From LGRD01 sp031382215 (lineage in GTDB: Bacteria > Pseudomonadota > Gammaproteobacteria > Burkholderiales > Burkholderiaceae_C), in NCBI GenBank assembly GCA_031382215.1, contig JANMYQ010000197.1, positions 1 through 17,856 on the forward strand: a stretch of 17,856 nt of DNA. Direction: 5' to 3'. The notes under the pieces are model-generated. The model was not told the origin of the DNA. It saw only the letters and a list, made by a program, of their open reading frames with translations, and searched no databases. Below are positions 1 through 10,427 of the stretch, in pieces. The translations under genes were made by a program, and so were the position numbers. The stretch's first letter is position 1; each line of letters opens with the position of its first letter.

Positions 1-845
1 TGGCCTTCTGGCAAAAGTCCGGGGGCGCGATCGGGGATGATGCTTCGCTCGACGATGTGCTTCGATTCAACGAGGGCCTGGACCAGGCGCTGGCAGAGTC
101 CGTGGAGCGGTATTCCAGCGAGGTCGGGGCCTCCCGAGACATGTTCCTCGCCGTGCTGGGGCACGACCTGCGCGGCCCGCTGACCGGCATCGACATGTCG
201 ACCCTGCTGCTCACGAAGCCGGGCTTGTCCGAGGCGGCCCGGCAGCAGGGTGCGCAACGGATCAAGCGTGCGTCTCGGGAAATGAACCGCCTGATCACCG
301 ACCTGCTCGAATACACGCGCACCCGCCTGGGCGCCGGCATGCCGGTCGAACGGTCGGCCTGCGACCTGGGCCCGGTGTGCGAGGCATCTCTCGAAGACGT
401 TCGTGCCGGCAACCCCGAGCAGCAGTTTGTGCAGCGGATATCCGGCGACCTGAACCTGCAGGGCGACGCTGCCCGCATGCAGCAGGCCTTGTCGAATCTG
501 TTGAGCAATGCGGTTCAACATGGCAATCGGAGTTCACCGGTCACGCTCACGGCTGACGGTGAGGCGGATGCCATCGTATTGAAGGTCAGCAATGCAGGCG
601 TTCCGATTCCGGCGCACGCTCTGCAGGCCATCTTCGAGCCCCTGGTTCAGGCGCCGAACGCCAGCTCCGAAGCGCACGAGCGCTCCAAGACCAGTCTCGG
701 ATTGGGCCTGTTCATCGTGCGCGAAATCGTGCTCGCCCATGGTGGCTCGATCTCGGTGGAGTCCTCGATCACAGCCGGTACGGTGTTCACGATCCGATTA
801 CCGCGTGCGGCGGTGGTGGCGGCGGGGACAGATCAACCCGCTTGA
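1..845 (+). CDS. Sensor histidine kinase, 3' portion (5' end outside window)
   Basis: The reading frame is open from base 3 through the left edge, so the true start lies outside; the GTG at 57 is internal. It is the C-terminal transmitter half of a two-component kinase that autophosphorylates on His and passes phosphate to a response regulator not in the window. Counting from codon 57, the HisKA H-box (FLAVLGHDLRGPL) puts the phospho-acceptor His at about residue 36. An N-box (QALSNLLSNAVQHG) follows near residue 150, and a G-box (SLGLGLFIVREIVLAHGG) near residue 222, so the HATPase_c domain is complete to the stop. The region before the H-box is helical with no membrane segment visible, which suggests a soluble sensor or a preceding input domain out of view. 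The stimulus cannot be inferred. The downstream gene is convergent, so this is the end of its transcription unit. Confidence 0.9.
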   Translation, partial: AFWQKSGGAIGDDASLDDVLRFNEGLDQALAESVERYSSEVGASRDMFLAVLGHDLRGPLTGIDMSTLLLTKPGLSEAARQQGAQRIKRASREMNRLITDLLEYTRTRLGAGMPVERSACDLGPVCEASLEDVRAGNPEQQFVQRISGDLNLQGDAARMQQALSNLLSNAVQHGNRSSPVTLTADGEADAIVLKVSNAGVPIPAHALQAIFEPLVQAPNASSEAHERSKTSLGLGLFIVREIVLAHGGSISVESSITAGTVFTIRLPRAAVVAAGTDQPA

Positions 846-896
846 AAGCCGACGTCGTGCTGCTTGGCAGCGCGGCGCCATCTCATCGGTATCGGG

Positions 897-1472
897 TCAG
901 ATGTGCAGCCACGCCAGAGCGCCCAAGCCGATGCCCAGCACGCTCAAGCCCACCACGCCATAGGCAAAGCGCTTGCTCTTGGTCAGCAGCGCAATGGCGG
1001 CCATCGCGATGGCGATCTGAAGCGCCGTGGTGGCCTGCGCCCAGCGGTGGTGCTGGTGCAGTTGTTCGTCGCTCTTCTTGTCCCAGTCCTTCGATTCGGC
1101 CTCGAACTTTTCGGCGACCGTCTTGATGTCCTTCTTTTCAGCGTTGTAGCGCTTCACCTCTTCGAGGTAGAAAGCCTTGCGCGCTTCGGGGGCGAGCTCG
1201 ACGGCCAACTCGGCCAGATTCTGCTTGCCGCTCTTGGCCTGGTAGAAATTCCACTGGTTCGAGGCTTCGGTCTTCTTGATCGCGGCGTCGTTCTTGTACA
1301 GGCCGGCATTGGCCTGGGTCGCGCCACCCATGTAGGCGAAGAGGGCGCCGACGGTGGCGATCACCGCCGTCATCACCGCCAGCTTGCCGGCAAAGCCCTC
1401 CGGCTCGTGTTGCGCGGCGTGTTCGAGTTCGTGGTCGTGCGGACCGTGCACGTGAAATCCGGCTCCAGACAT
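897..1472 (-). CDS. DUF4337 family membrane protein
   Basis: A 191-residue protein of the DUF4337 type; function is unknown. The N-terminus is His-rich (HVHGPHDHELEH), followed by a hydrophobic segment at about residues 30-50 (LAVMTAVIATVGALFAYMGG). A long charged, probably coiled-coil middle includes a NQWNFYQAKS stretch typical of the family. Two close hydrophobic segments lie at the C-terminus (about 145-160 and 168-190). This predicts an inner-membrane protein with a large central soluble loop. The start codon is 1 bp from the stop of folA, so the two are very probably co-transcribed and possibly translationally coupled. The His-rich tail could bind metal, but nothing else supports that. 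The downstream neighbour is the convergent kinase gene; the 51 bp between them hold no clear terminator. Confidence 0.85.
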   Translation of the reverse strand: MSGAGFHVHGPHDHELEHAAQHEPEGFAGKLAVMTAVIATVGALFAYMGGATQANAGLYKNDAAIKKTEASNQWNFYQAKSGKQNLAELAVELAPEARKAFYLEEVKRYNAEKKDIKTVAEKFEAESKDWDKKSDEQLHQHHRWAQATTALQIAIAMAAIALLTKSKRFAYGVVGLSVLGIGLGALAWLHI

Positions 1473-1473
1473 G

Positions 1474-1980
1474 TCATTCTTCTTTCAGTTTGTTGTACGT
1501 GGAAAATTGGTAGCGCTGGCCCTGCGGGGTGGTCAGGGGGGGCAGATCTTCGCCAGCCTTGCGCTCGAAAGCGGCACGGTCCCAGGGCGGGAAGAAGACG
1601 TCGCCTTCGAATTCGGCATCGATTTCGGTCAGCAGCAGTTCGTCGGCGTGGGGCAGGGCCAGTGCGAAGATTTCTGCACCGCCGATCACGAAGACCTTCG
1701 GCGCGCCCGCCACCAGTGCCAGCGCGGCTTCGAACGATGCAGCACCTTCGGCACCCGCCGCCTGCCATTGCGGATTGCGCGTGATCACAATGCTGCGCCG
1801 CCCAGGCAGCGGGCGGCCGATCGAATCCCAGGTCTTGCGGCCCATCAGCAGCGGGGCGCCCATCGTGAGGCGCTTGAAACGGGGCAGGTCGTCGGGCAGG
1901 TGCACGAGCAGCGCGTTGTTCTTGCCGATGGCGCCATTGCGGGCAACGGCGGCGATCACGCTCAGGATGGGGCGGGTCAT
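1474..1980 (-). CDS. folA: Dihydrofolate reductase
   Basis: A 168-residue NADPH-dependent enzyme reducing dihydrofolate to tetrahydrofolate for thymidylate, purine and Met synthesis in the cytosol. Family features visible: N-terminal ILSVIAAVARNGAIG (Met20-loop side), the acidic catalytic residue Asp31 in LPDDLPRFK (matches E. coli Asp27), the NADPH-binding GRKTWDSIGRPLPGR stretch, and VFVIGGAEIFALAL near residues 96-109. Length is normal for chromosomal FolA. Odd point: the near-invariant Pro-Trp before the catalytic Asp (E. coli Pro21-Trp22) reads Leu25-Val26. No thyA gene is adjacent, unlike many genomes. The gene lies 53 bp after the GntR gene stop and 1 bp before the DUF4337 start, all on the same strand. 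No strong Shine-Dalgarno is visible before the ATG at 1980. Confidence 0.95.
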   Translation of the reverse strand: MTRPILSVIAAVARNGAIGKNNALLVHLPDDLPRFKRLTMGAPLLMGRKTWDSIGRPLPGRRSIVITRNPQWQAAGAEGAASFEAALALVAGAPKVFVIGGAEIFALALPHADELLLTEIDAEFEGDVFFPPWDRAAFERKAGEDLPPLTTPQGQRYQFSTYNKLKEE

Positions 1981-2033
1981 GGCCGGATTGTCGCAGTGCC
2001 GCAGGGCGGCCCGGTTGCGACCCGCCGCGACCG

Positions 2034-2735
2034 CTACGACAGCGAAGCCGCCGCCTGGCCGTTGGCCATGTGCTCGCGCATCAGCTCCCGCGCGCAGGCG
2101 GCGACGTGTGCCTTCAACGCGGCCATCAAGGCGCGGTGTTCGGCCAGCGAGGCTTCGAGCCGACCCTGCTTGAACAGGGAGTGATGGCGGTTGAGCTTCA
2201 TGACCTTGCGCAGGTCTACCACCATCTGCACGCGCCAGCGGTTGTCGGCCAGCTCCAGCAGAGCCATGTGGAAGGCTTCGTTGGCGGCGAAGAAGCGGTC
2301 GCGGTCGGCGGCGCTCCCTTCGAGTGCCAGGTGCAGCGCTTCGAGCCCGGCGATCTGCGCGGCCGTGGCGGTTTGCGCCACCACGCCAGCGGCGTCGCTT
2401 TCGAGCAAGGCGAGCAGGTGGAACACATCGGCGAGGTCGCGCTCGGAAACTTCGGTGACGTAGGCGCCGCGGCGCAGCTTCATGGTCACCAGGCCTTCGG
2501 TGGCCAGCACCTTCAGCGCCTCGCGCAGCGGCGTGCGGCTGATGCCGAATTCAGCCGACAGCGCCTGTTCGTCGATCCAGCTGCCGGCTCCCAGGCTGTG
2601 GTTCAGGATCCGCACGCGCAGCTTCTCGGCCACCTGTTCGTAGAGAGCCATCTGCGGCAACCGGCGCGCCGCTGGCGCGGCCAGGCGCCGGGCGGGGGCC
2701 GGCCTGGCGCGGCGTGGGAGAGGAGGTGATGCCAT
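2034..2735 (-). CDS. GntR-family (FadR/FCD) transcriptional regulator, probable regulator of the methylmalonyl-CoA operon
   Basis: A 233-residue regulator from the ATG at 2735. A TTG at 2762 would add 9 residues, and an ATG at 2651 would remove an Arg/Ala/Pro-rich tail of about 28 residues; no start has a clear ribosome binding site. The winged helix covers about residues 30-95 (ALYEQVAEKLRVRILN, then EFGISRTPLREALKVLATEGLV, then RRGAYV). The rest is an all-helical FCD ligand domain with FFAANEAFHMALLELADN and, near the end, EHRALMAALKAHVAACARELMREHM. The FCD metal-site Asp four residues before the first His is Asn here. It is divergent from the mutase gene across 135 bp containing two palindromes, so it most likely represses that operon and itself in response to an acyl-CoA or organic acid. 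The ligand is inference. folA follows in the same direction. Confidence 0.88.
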   Translation of the reverse strand: MASPPLPRRARPAPARRLAAPAARRLPQMALYEQVAEKLRVRILNHSLGAGSWIDEQALSAEFGISRTPLREALKVLATEGLVTMKLRRGAYVTEVSERDLADVFHLLALLESDAAGVVAQTATAAQIAGLEALHLALEGSAADRDRFFAANEAFHMALLELADNRWRVQMVVDLRKVMKLNRHHSLFKQGRLEASLAEHRALMAALKAHVAACARELMREHMANGQAAASLS

Positions 2736-2767
2736 GGATGAGCGTTGTGAAGGAAGATGCAAGGTGC

Positions 2768-2795
2768 CTGAAAGGTTCGCAGCGTACGCTATAAT
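2768..2795 (+). promoter_or_regulatory. Candidate sigma-70 promoter of the mutase operon
   Basis: A perfect TATAAT lies at 2790-2795. A CTGAAA at 2768-2773 (4 of 6 matches to TTGACA) stands 16 bp upstream. Transcription would begin near 2802, giving a leader of about 70 bases to the mutase ATG at 2871. The AT-rich -10 region stands out sharply from its GC-rich surroundings. Inference only; the -35 is weak, as expected for a regulated promoter. Confidence 0.6.
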
Positions 2796-2810
2796 TCAAT
2801 TTTGAATTAT
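2781..2810. promoter_or_regulatory. Two abutting palindromes, candidate operator of the divergent GntR regulator
   Basis: Bases 2791-2799 (ATAATTCAA) and 2802-2810 (TTGAATTAT) form a perfect 9+9 bp inverted repeat with a 2-bp spacer. Immediately before it, 2781-2790 (AGCGTACGCT) is a perfect 10-bp palindrome. Together they cover the spacer, the -10 box and the expected transcription start of the mutase promoter, so a bound protein would block it. FadR-subfamily GntR dimers bind short palindromes of this size. Which palindrome is used, or whether both are, cannot be told from sequence. Confidence 0.6.
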
Positions 2811-2870
2811 GGTGCGGTTGGGGTTCATAGTCCAGCCGCACGGCAGCCCGACCGTCACCGCAGAGGCCCC

Positions 2871-5024
<2,154 letters not shown>

Positions 5025-5046
5025 GCATCAGGCTGGATTTTGTGAT

Positions 5047-5059
5047 ACCGTAATACGGT
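5047..5059. promoter_or_regulatory. Inverted repeat, candidate antitoxin autoregulatory operator
   Basis: ACCGT (5047-5051) and ACGGT (5055-5059) form a perfect 5+5 bp inverted repeat with an AAT spacer, 26 bp before the antitoxin ATG and inside the only gap ahead of the toxin-antitoxin pair. Ribbon-helix-helix antitoxins typically bind short palindromes at their own promoter. No convincing -10/-35 pair was found around it. Confidence 0.4.
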
Positions 5060-5084
5060 GTGCAACCTTTTCCGGAGTTCCCCA

Positions 5085-5354
5085 ATGGCTGTATCCGTCC
5101 GCATGGATCCACTGCTTGAAATCGAACTGCAGCAAGCCGCCGATCGGCAAGGCATCAGCAAGTCGCAGTTCATCATCGCGGCGGTGGAGCGCGCACTTGG
5201 ACGCAAGAACCCGTACGAGCTGATGCAGGCACTGCAGGCCGAAGAGCCGCGCGCCAAGTACAAGGTGGCCCAACAACCCTACGACCCCGTGGCCTCAAAG
5301 GCTGCTCTGCGCAAGAAGCTGAAAGCGAAGCACGATGCCGGCAGCGCTGGTTGA
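5085..5354 (+). CDS. Ribbon-helix-helix (CopG/VapB-like) antitoxin
   Basis: An 89-residue protein. The ATG at 5085 is preceded by GGAG at 5074-5077; an upstream GTG at 5058 would overlap the operator-like palindrome and is less likely. Residues 2-45 form a standard ribbon-helix-helix: strand AVSVRMD, helix PLLEIELQQAADRQG, turn ISKS, helix QFIIAAVERALG. The C-terminal half (NPYELMQALQAEE, then a basic Lys-rich tail) is where such antitoxins usually contact and block the partner nuclease. It overlaps the PIN toxin gene by 20 bp, the usual arrangement of type II pairs. It would neutralise the toxin and repress its own transcription. FitA-like or VapB-like naming cannot be settled by eye. Unusual context: it sits between the mutase gene and meaB. 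Confidence 0.85.
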   Translation: MAVSVRMDPLLEIELQQAADRQGISKSQFIIAAVERALGRKNPYELMQALQAEEPRAKYKVAQQPYDPVASKAALRKKLKAKHDAGSAG

Positions 5355-5754
5355 CGCCGGCCCGCTGGTCGCCATCTTCGGCGCCAACCAGCCGCGTGCG
5401 GCGCACTACCGCGCGTTGCTGAAGCGGGCCGGGGACGAGTTGTGGTCGCTCGCCACCACCTGGCCCTGCGTCACCGAGGCCAGCCACCTGCTCGACGTGC
5501 CGCAGCGCTACACCCTGCTGCGCTGGGTCGCGGCGGGCGGTATCGCAGTGTTCCCGTTCAAGCAGGAAGACCTGGAAGACATGGTCGCGCTGATGCAGCG
5601 CTACACCGAGTCGCCACGCACGGAGATGGACTTCGCCGATGCCTCGCTGCTTTGGCTCGCTGCCGACAGCGGCGTCACGGCCGTGATGACGATGGACCTG
5701 CGCGACTTTTCGCGCTACCGCCTTCCCGACGGACGGTCGTTCGAAATCCTCTGA
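5335..5754 (+). CDS. PIN-domain ribonuclease toxin (VapC-like)
   Basis: A 139-residue single PIN domain, the length usual for VapC toxins, which are Mg2+/Mn2+-dependent ribonucleases often cutting tRNA or rRNA. The acidic active-site residues are all present: Asp7 (LVDAGPLVA), Glu48 (CVTEASHLL), Asp99 and Asp102 (MDFADASLLWLA) and Asp121 (TMDLRDF), so it looks catalytically intact. It begins inside the last 20 bp of the antitoxin gene. Its stop TGA (5752-5754) shares the final A with the meaB ATG (5754-5756), so toxin and meaB translation are probably coupled. No truncation or frameshift is visible. RNA target unknown. Confidence 0.87.
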   Translation: MPAALVDAGPLVAIFGANQPRAAHYRALLKRAGDELWSLATTWPCVTEASHLLDVPQRYTLLRWVAAGGIAVFPFKQEDLEDMVALMQRYTESPRTEMDFADASLLWLAADSGVTAVMTMDLRDFSRYRLPDGRSFEIL

Positions 5755-6782
5755 TGAACGCCGCCGACGAGGCCCTGCGCGCCGCGCTGCTGGGCGCCGA
5801 ACCAGATGCCAGGCGCCGCGCGCTGGCCAAGGCCATCACGCTGCTCGAATCAACCCGTGCCGACCACCGCCTGCGCGCCGACGCGCTGCTCAACGCGCTG
5901 TTGCCGCACACCGGCCGGGCGATGCGGTTGGGCATCTCCGGCGTCCCGGGCGTCGGAAAGTCGACCTTCATCGAGGCGCTCGGGCTGGCGCTGATCGCCA
6001 AGGGCCACCAGGTGGCGGTGCTGGCGGTGGACCCGTCGAGCAGCGTCTCGGGCGGCTCGATCCTGGGTGACAAGACGCGCATGGAGATGCTGTCGGTGAA
6101 CCCGATGGCGTTCATCCGCCCGAGCCCGGCGTCGGGAACATTGGGTGGCGTGGCCGAGAAGACACGCGAGGCGATGCTGGTGTTCGAGGCCGCCGGCTTC
6201 GACGTGGTGATCGTCGAGACGGTCGGCGTCGGCCAGAGCGAAACCGCCGTCGCCGGCATGACCGACATGTTCGTGCTGCTGCAGTTGCCCAACGCCGGCG
6301 ACGACCTGCAGGCGATCAAGAAGGGCGTGATGGAGCTGGCCGACCTGGTGGTCATCAACAAGGCCGACATCGACCCCGACGCTGCGTTGCGCGCCGAAGC
6401 GCAGATCACCAGCGCGCTGCGCGTGTTCAGCTTTCACGGCAACCCTGAGCATGGCGATGACCGCTGGCACACCCGAGTGATGCGCCTGAGCGCCTTGAAC
6501 AGCCTGAAAGACGGGCAGGGCATCGAAGCCTTCTGGGCGCTTGTGCAGCAGTTCCACGCCCAGCGTCGCGCCAGCGGCGAATTCGACGCGCGGCGCAAGG
6601 CGCAGGCACTGGCCTGGATGTGGGACATCGTGCATGCGCGGCTGCAGGCCGACTTTCGCGATGCCGCGGCGGTGCGCAGCGCCTTGCCCGGAACCTTGCA
6701 GGACGTGGCCGAGGCGCGCGTCGCGCCGTCGGTCGCGGCACGCGCGTTGCTGGACCTGTTCGAGACCACCCCTCGACGCTAG
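5754..6782 (+). CDS. meaB: Methylmalonyl-CoA mutase-associated GTPase MeaB (ArgK family)
   Basis: A 342-residue G3E-family GTPase that chaperones methylmalonyl-CoA mutase: it gates adenosylcobalamin loading and guards against loss of the damaged cofactor. Visible motifs: P-loop GVPGVGKST at residues 63-71, VDPSSSVSGGSILGDKTRM (family signature), ETVGVGQSE (G3 region) and NKAD (G4). The C-terminal helical arm ends in ARALLDLFE. Length is normal. The start at 5754 is fixed by the TGATG overlap with the PIN toxin stop; there is no independent strong ribosome binding site, so translation may rely on ribosomes finishing the toxin. The partner mutase is two genes upstream. The old name ArgK (arginine/ornithine transport kinase) for this family is a misannotation. 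Confidence 0.96.
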   Translation: MNAADEALRAALLGAEPDARRRALAKAITLLESTRADHRLRADALLNALLPHTGRAMRLGISGVPGVGKSTFIEALGLALIAKGHQVAVLAVDPSSSVSGGSILGDKTRMEMLSVNPMAFIRPSPASGTLGGVAEKTREAMLVFEAAGFDVVIVETVGVGQSETAVAGMTDMFVLLQLPNAGDDLQAIKKGVMELADLVVINKADIDPDAALRAEAQITSALRVFSFHGNPEHGDDRWHTRVMRLSALNSLKDGQGIEAFWALVQQFHAQRRASGEFDARRKAQALAWMWDIVHARLQADFRDAAAVRSALPGTLQDVAEARVAPSVAARALLDLFETTPRR

Positions 6783-6811
6783 AAAAGACTGATTCCCGGA
6801 GAGTTTTTCAC

Positions 6812-8344
<1,533 letters not shown>

Positions 8345-8358
8345 ACCCGGCACATCAC

Positions 8359-10419
8359 ATGTTCCAGAAGATTCTGATCGCCAATCGGGGCGAGATTGCT
8401 TGCCGCGTCATCAAGACCGCGCGCCGCATGGGCATCCAGACCGTGGCGGTCTACTCCGAGGCCGACCGCGACGCGCTGCACGTGGAGCTGGCCGACGAGT
8501 CCGTCTTCATCGGCCCCGCGCCCAGCCGCGAGTCGTATCTGGTGATGGACAAGATCATCGCGGCCTGCCAACAGACCGGCGCGCAGGCAGTGCACCCGGG
8601 TTACGGCTTCCTGTCCGAAAACGCCGAGTTCTCACGCCGGGTCGAAGAAGCGGGCATCGTTTTCATCGGCCCCAAGCACCCGTCCATTTCGGCGATGGGC
8701 GACAAGATCGCGTCGAAGAAGCTGGCGGGCGCAGCCAAGGTCAACACCATCCCCGGCGTCAATTCGGCCATCGACACCGCCGAGCATGCGGTAGCGATCG
8801 CCCAGGGCATCGGCTACCCGGTGATGATCAAGGCCAGTGCCGGCGGCGGCGGCAAGGGCCTGCGCGTGGCCTTCTCCGACGCCGAGGCGTTCGACGGTTT
8901 CACGTCGTGCCGCAACGAAGCACGCAACAGCTTCGGCGACGACCGGGTGTTCATCGAGAAGTTCGTCGAGGAGCCGCGCCACATCGAGATCCAGGTGCTC
9001 GGCGACGCGCACGGCCACTGCGTCTACCTGTGGGAGCGCGAATGTTCGATCCAGCGCCGCCACCAGAAGGTGATCGAAGAGGCGCCGAGCCCGTTCCTCG
9101 ACGACGCCACGCGCAAGGCGATGGGCGAGCAGGCGGTGGCGCTGGCCAAGGCGGTGAACTACCAGTCGGCCGGCACGGTGGAATTCGTCGTCGGCAAGGA
9201 CAAGAGCTTCTACTTTCTGGAGATGAACACGCGGCTGCAGGTGGAGCACCCGGTCACTGAATGCATCACCGGGCTCGATCTGGTGGAGCAGATGATTCGC
9301 GTCGCGGCGGGCGAGAAGCTGGCTTTCACTCAGGAGCAGATTCCGCGGCGCGGCTGGGCCATGGAGTGCCGCATCAATGCCGATGATCCGTTCCGCAACT
9401 TCCTGCCGTCCACAGGGCGGCTGGTCAAGTACCAGCCGCCGGCGCAGACGATGTTTGCGGGGGCGCCGATGCCGGCCGAGGGTGGCGAAGGGCCTCGCGG
9501 CGCCGCCGTTGGCGGCGTTCGGGTGGACACCGGCGTTTACGAGGGCGGCGAGATCCCGATGTACTACGACTCGATGATCGGCAAGCTGATCGTGCACGGG
9601 ACGGACCGGCTCGATGCGATCAGGAAGATGCGCGAGGCCTTGAACGCGTTCGTGATCCGCGGCATCGCCAGCAACATTCCGTTCCAGGCCGCGTTGCTGG
9701 CGCACCCGCGCTTCGTCGCCGGCGACTTCAACACCGGCTTCATCGCAGAGCAGTATCCCAAGGGCTTCTCGGCGGCGGCAGTGGCACACGAACAGCCCGA
9801 GTTCCTGCTGGTGCTGGCAGCGGCAGTGCACCGTCGCATTCGTGGCCGCGCCGCAGGCATCAGCGGGCAATTGGCGGGGCACGAGGTCGAGGTCGGCGAA
9901 GACTTCGTCGTGGTGCTGGGCGAAGCCGGTGGCCAGCACCGGCACACGGCAGTGAAAGTGCAGGGCCAAGGGCCGCGCTTCGAGGTGTCGGTCGATGGCG
10001 CACTGCATGCCATCGTGCTGGGCAGCCCGCTGCGCGACATCGCGGTGCACGGCGAATTTGCCGGCGCGCCGTTCTGCGCGCAGATCGAACGCATCGGCCT
10101 GGACTACCGGATCGCGCACAACGGTTCGCAGGTCGAGGTACGGGTGTTGTCGCCGCGCGCCGCCGAACTGAGCGCGTTGATGCCGTTCAAGGCGCCGCCC
10201 GACTTGTCGAAGTTCCTGCTCTCGCCGATGCCGGGGCTGCTGGCCGATGTGGCGGTGCAGGTTGGCCAGGCGGTGCGCGCGGGCGAGAAGCTGGCGGTGA
10301 TCGAGGCGATGAAGATGGAGAACATCCTCGTCGCCGCGCAAGACGGTGTGGTCGCCGAGGTGGCGGTCCGCAAGGGCGAAAGTCTGGCGGTCGATCAGGT
10401 CATCATCCGTTTCGAGTGA
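8359..10419 (+). CDS. pccA: Propionyl-CoA carboxylase, biotin carboxylase/biotin carrier (alpha) subunit
   Basis: A 686-residue subunit that carboxylates its own biotin with ATP and bicarbonate. It begins with the biotin-carboxylase N-domain (FQKILIANRGEIACRVIKTARRMG). The ATP-grasp domain follows, with the glycine loop KASAGGGGKGLR near residues 156-167 and FLEMNTRLQVEHPVTE near 289-304, then the carboxylase C-domain. A BT-type linker domain (about 480-610) binds the beta subunit, and a C-terminal biotinyl domain holds the attachment motif EAMKMEN with the biotinylated Lys at residue 652, 34 from the end as usual. A Gly/Ala/Pro-rich stretch at 367-386 precedes the conserved VRVDTGVYEGGEIPMYYD block and looks like a lineage-specific loop. 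No strong Shine-Dalgarno is visible; the gene starts 14 bp after pccB and may be coupled. Confidence 0.95.
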   Translation: MFQKILIANRGEIACRVIKTARRMGIQTVAVYSEADRDALHVELADESVFIGPAPSRESYLVMDKIIAACQQTGAQAVHPGYGFLSENAEFSRRVEEAGIVFIGPKHPSISAMGDKIASKKLAGAAKVNTIPGVNSAIDTAEHAVAIAQGIGYPVMIKASAGGGGKGLRVAFSDAEAFDGFTSCRNEARNSFGDDRVFIEKFVEEPRHIEIQVLGDAHGHCVYLWERECSIQRRHQKVIEEAPSPFLDDATRKAMGEQAVALAKAVNYQSAGTVEFVVGKDKSFYFLEMNTRLQVEHPVTECITGLDLVEQMIRVAAGEKLAFTQEQIPRRGWAMECRINADDPFRNFLPSTGRLVKYQPPAQTMFAGAPMPAEGGEGPRGAAVGGVRVDTGVYEGGEIPMYYDSMIGKLIVHGTDRLDAIRKMREALNAFVIRGIASNIPFQAALLAHPRFVAGDFNTGFIAEQYPKGFSAAAVAHEQPEFLLVLAAAVHRRIRGRAAGISGQLAGHEVEVGEDFVVVLGEAGGQHRHTAVKVQGQGPRFEVSVDGALHAIVLGSPLRDIAVHGEFAGAPFCAQIERIGLDYRIAHNGSQVEVRVLSPRAAELSALMPFKAPPDLSKFLLSPMPGLLADVAVQVGQAVRAGEKLAVIEAMKMENILVAAQDGVVAEVAVRKGESLAVDQVIIRFE

Positions 10420-10427
10420 GGTCGAAC

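Noticed and set aside
864..1784. Plus-strand open frame across the DUF4337 and folA genes
   Set aside because: It is antisense to two recognised genes and turns into Arg-rich nonsense sequence.
2005..2026. Possible hairpin (GGCGG/CCGCC) between the GntR gene and folA
   Set aside because: Only a 5-bp stem with a 12-base loop and no T-run; expected by chance in GC-rich DNA.
8632..10341. 569-codon minus-strand open frame opposite pccA
   Set aside because: Antisense shadow; composition is Arg/His/Leu-rich and no domain is visible.
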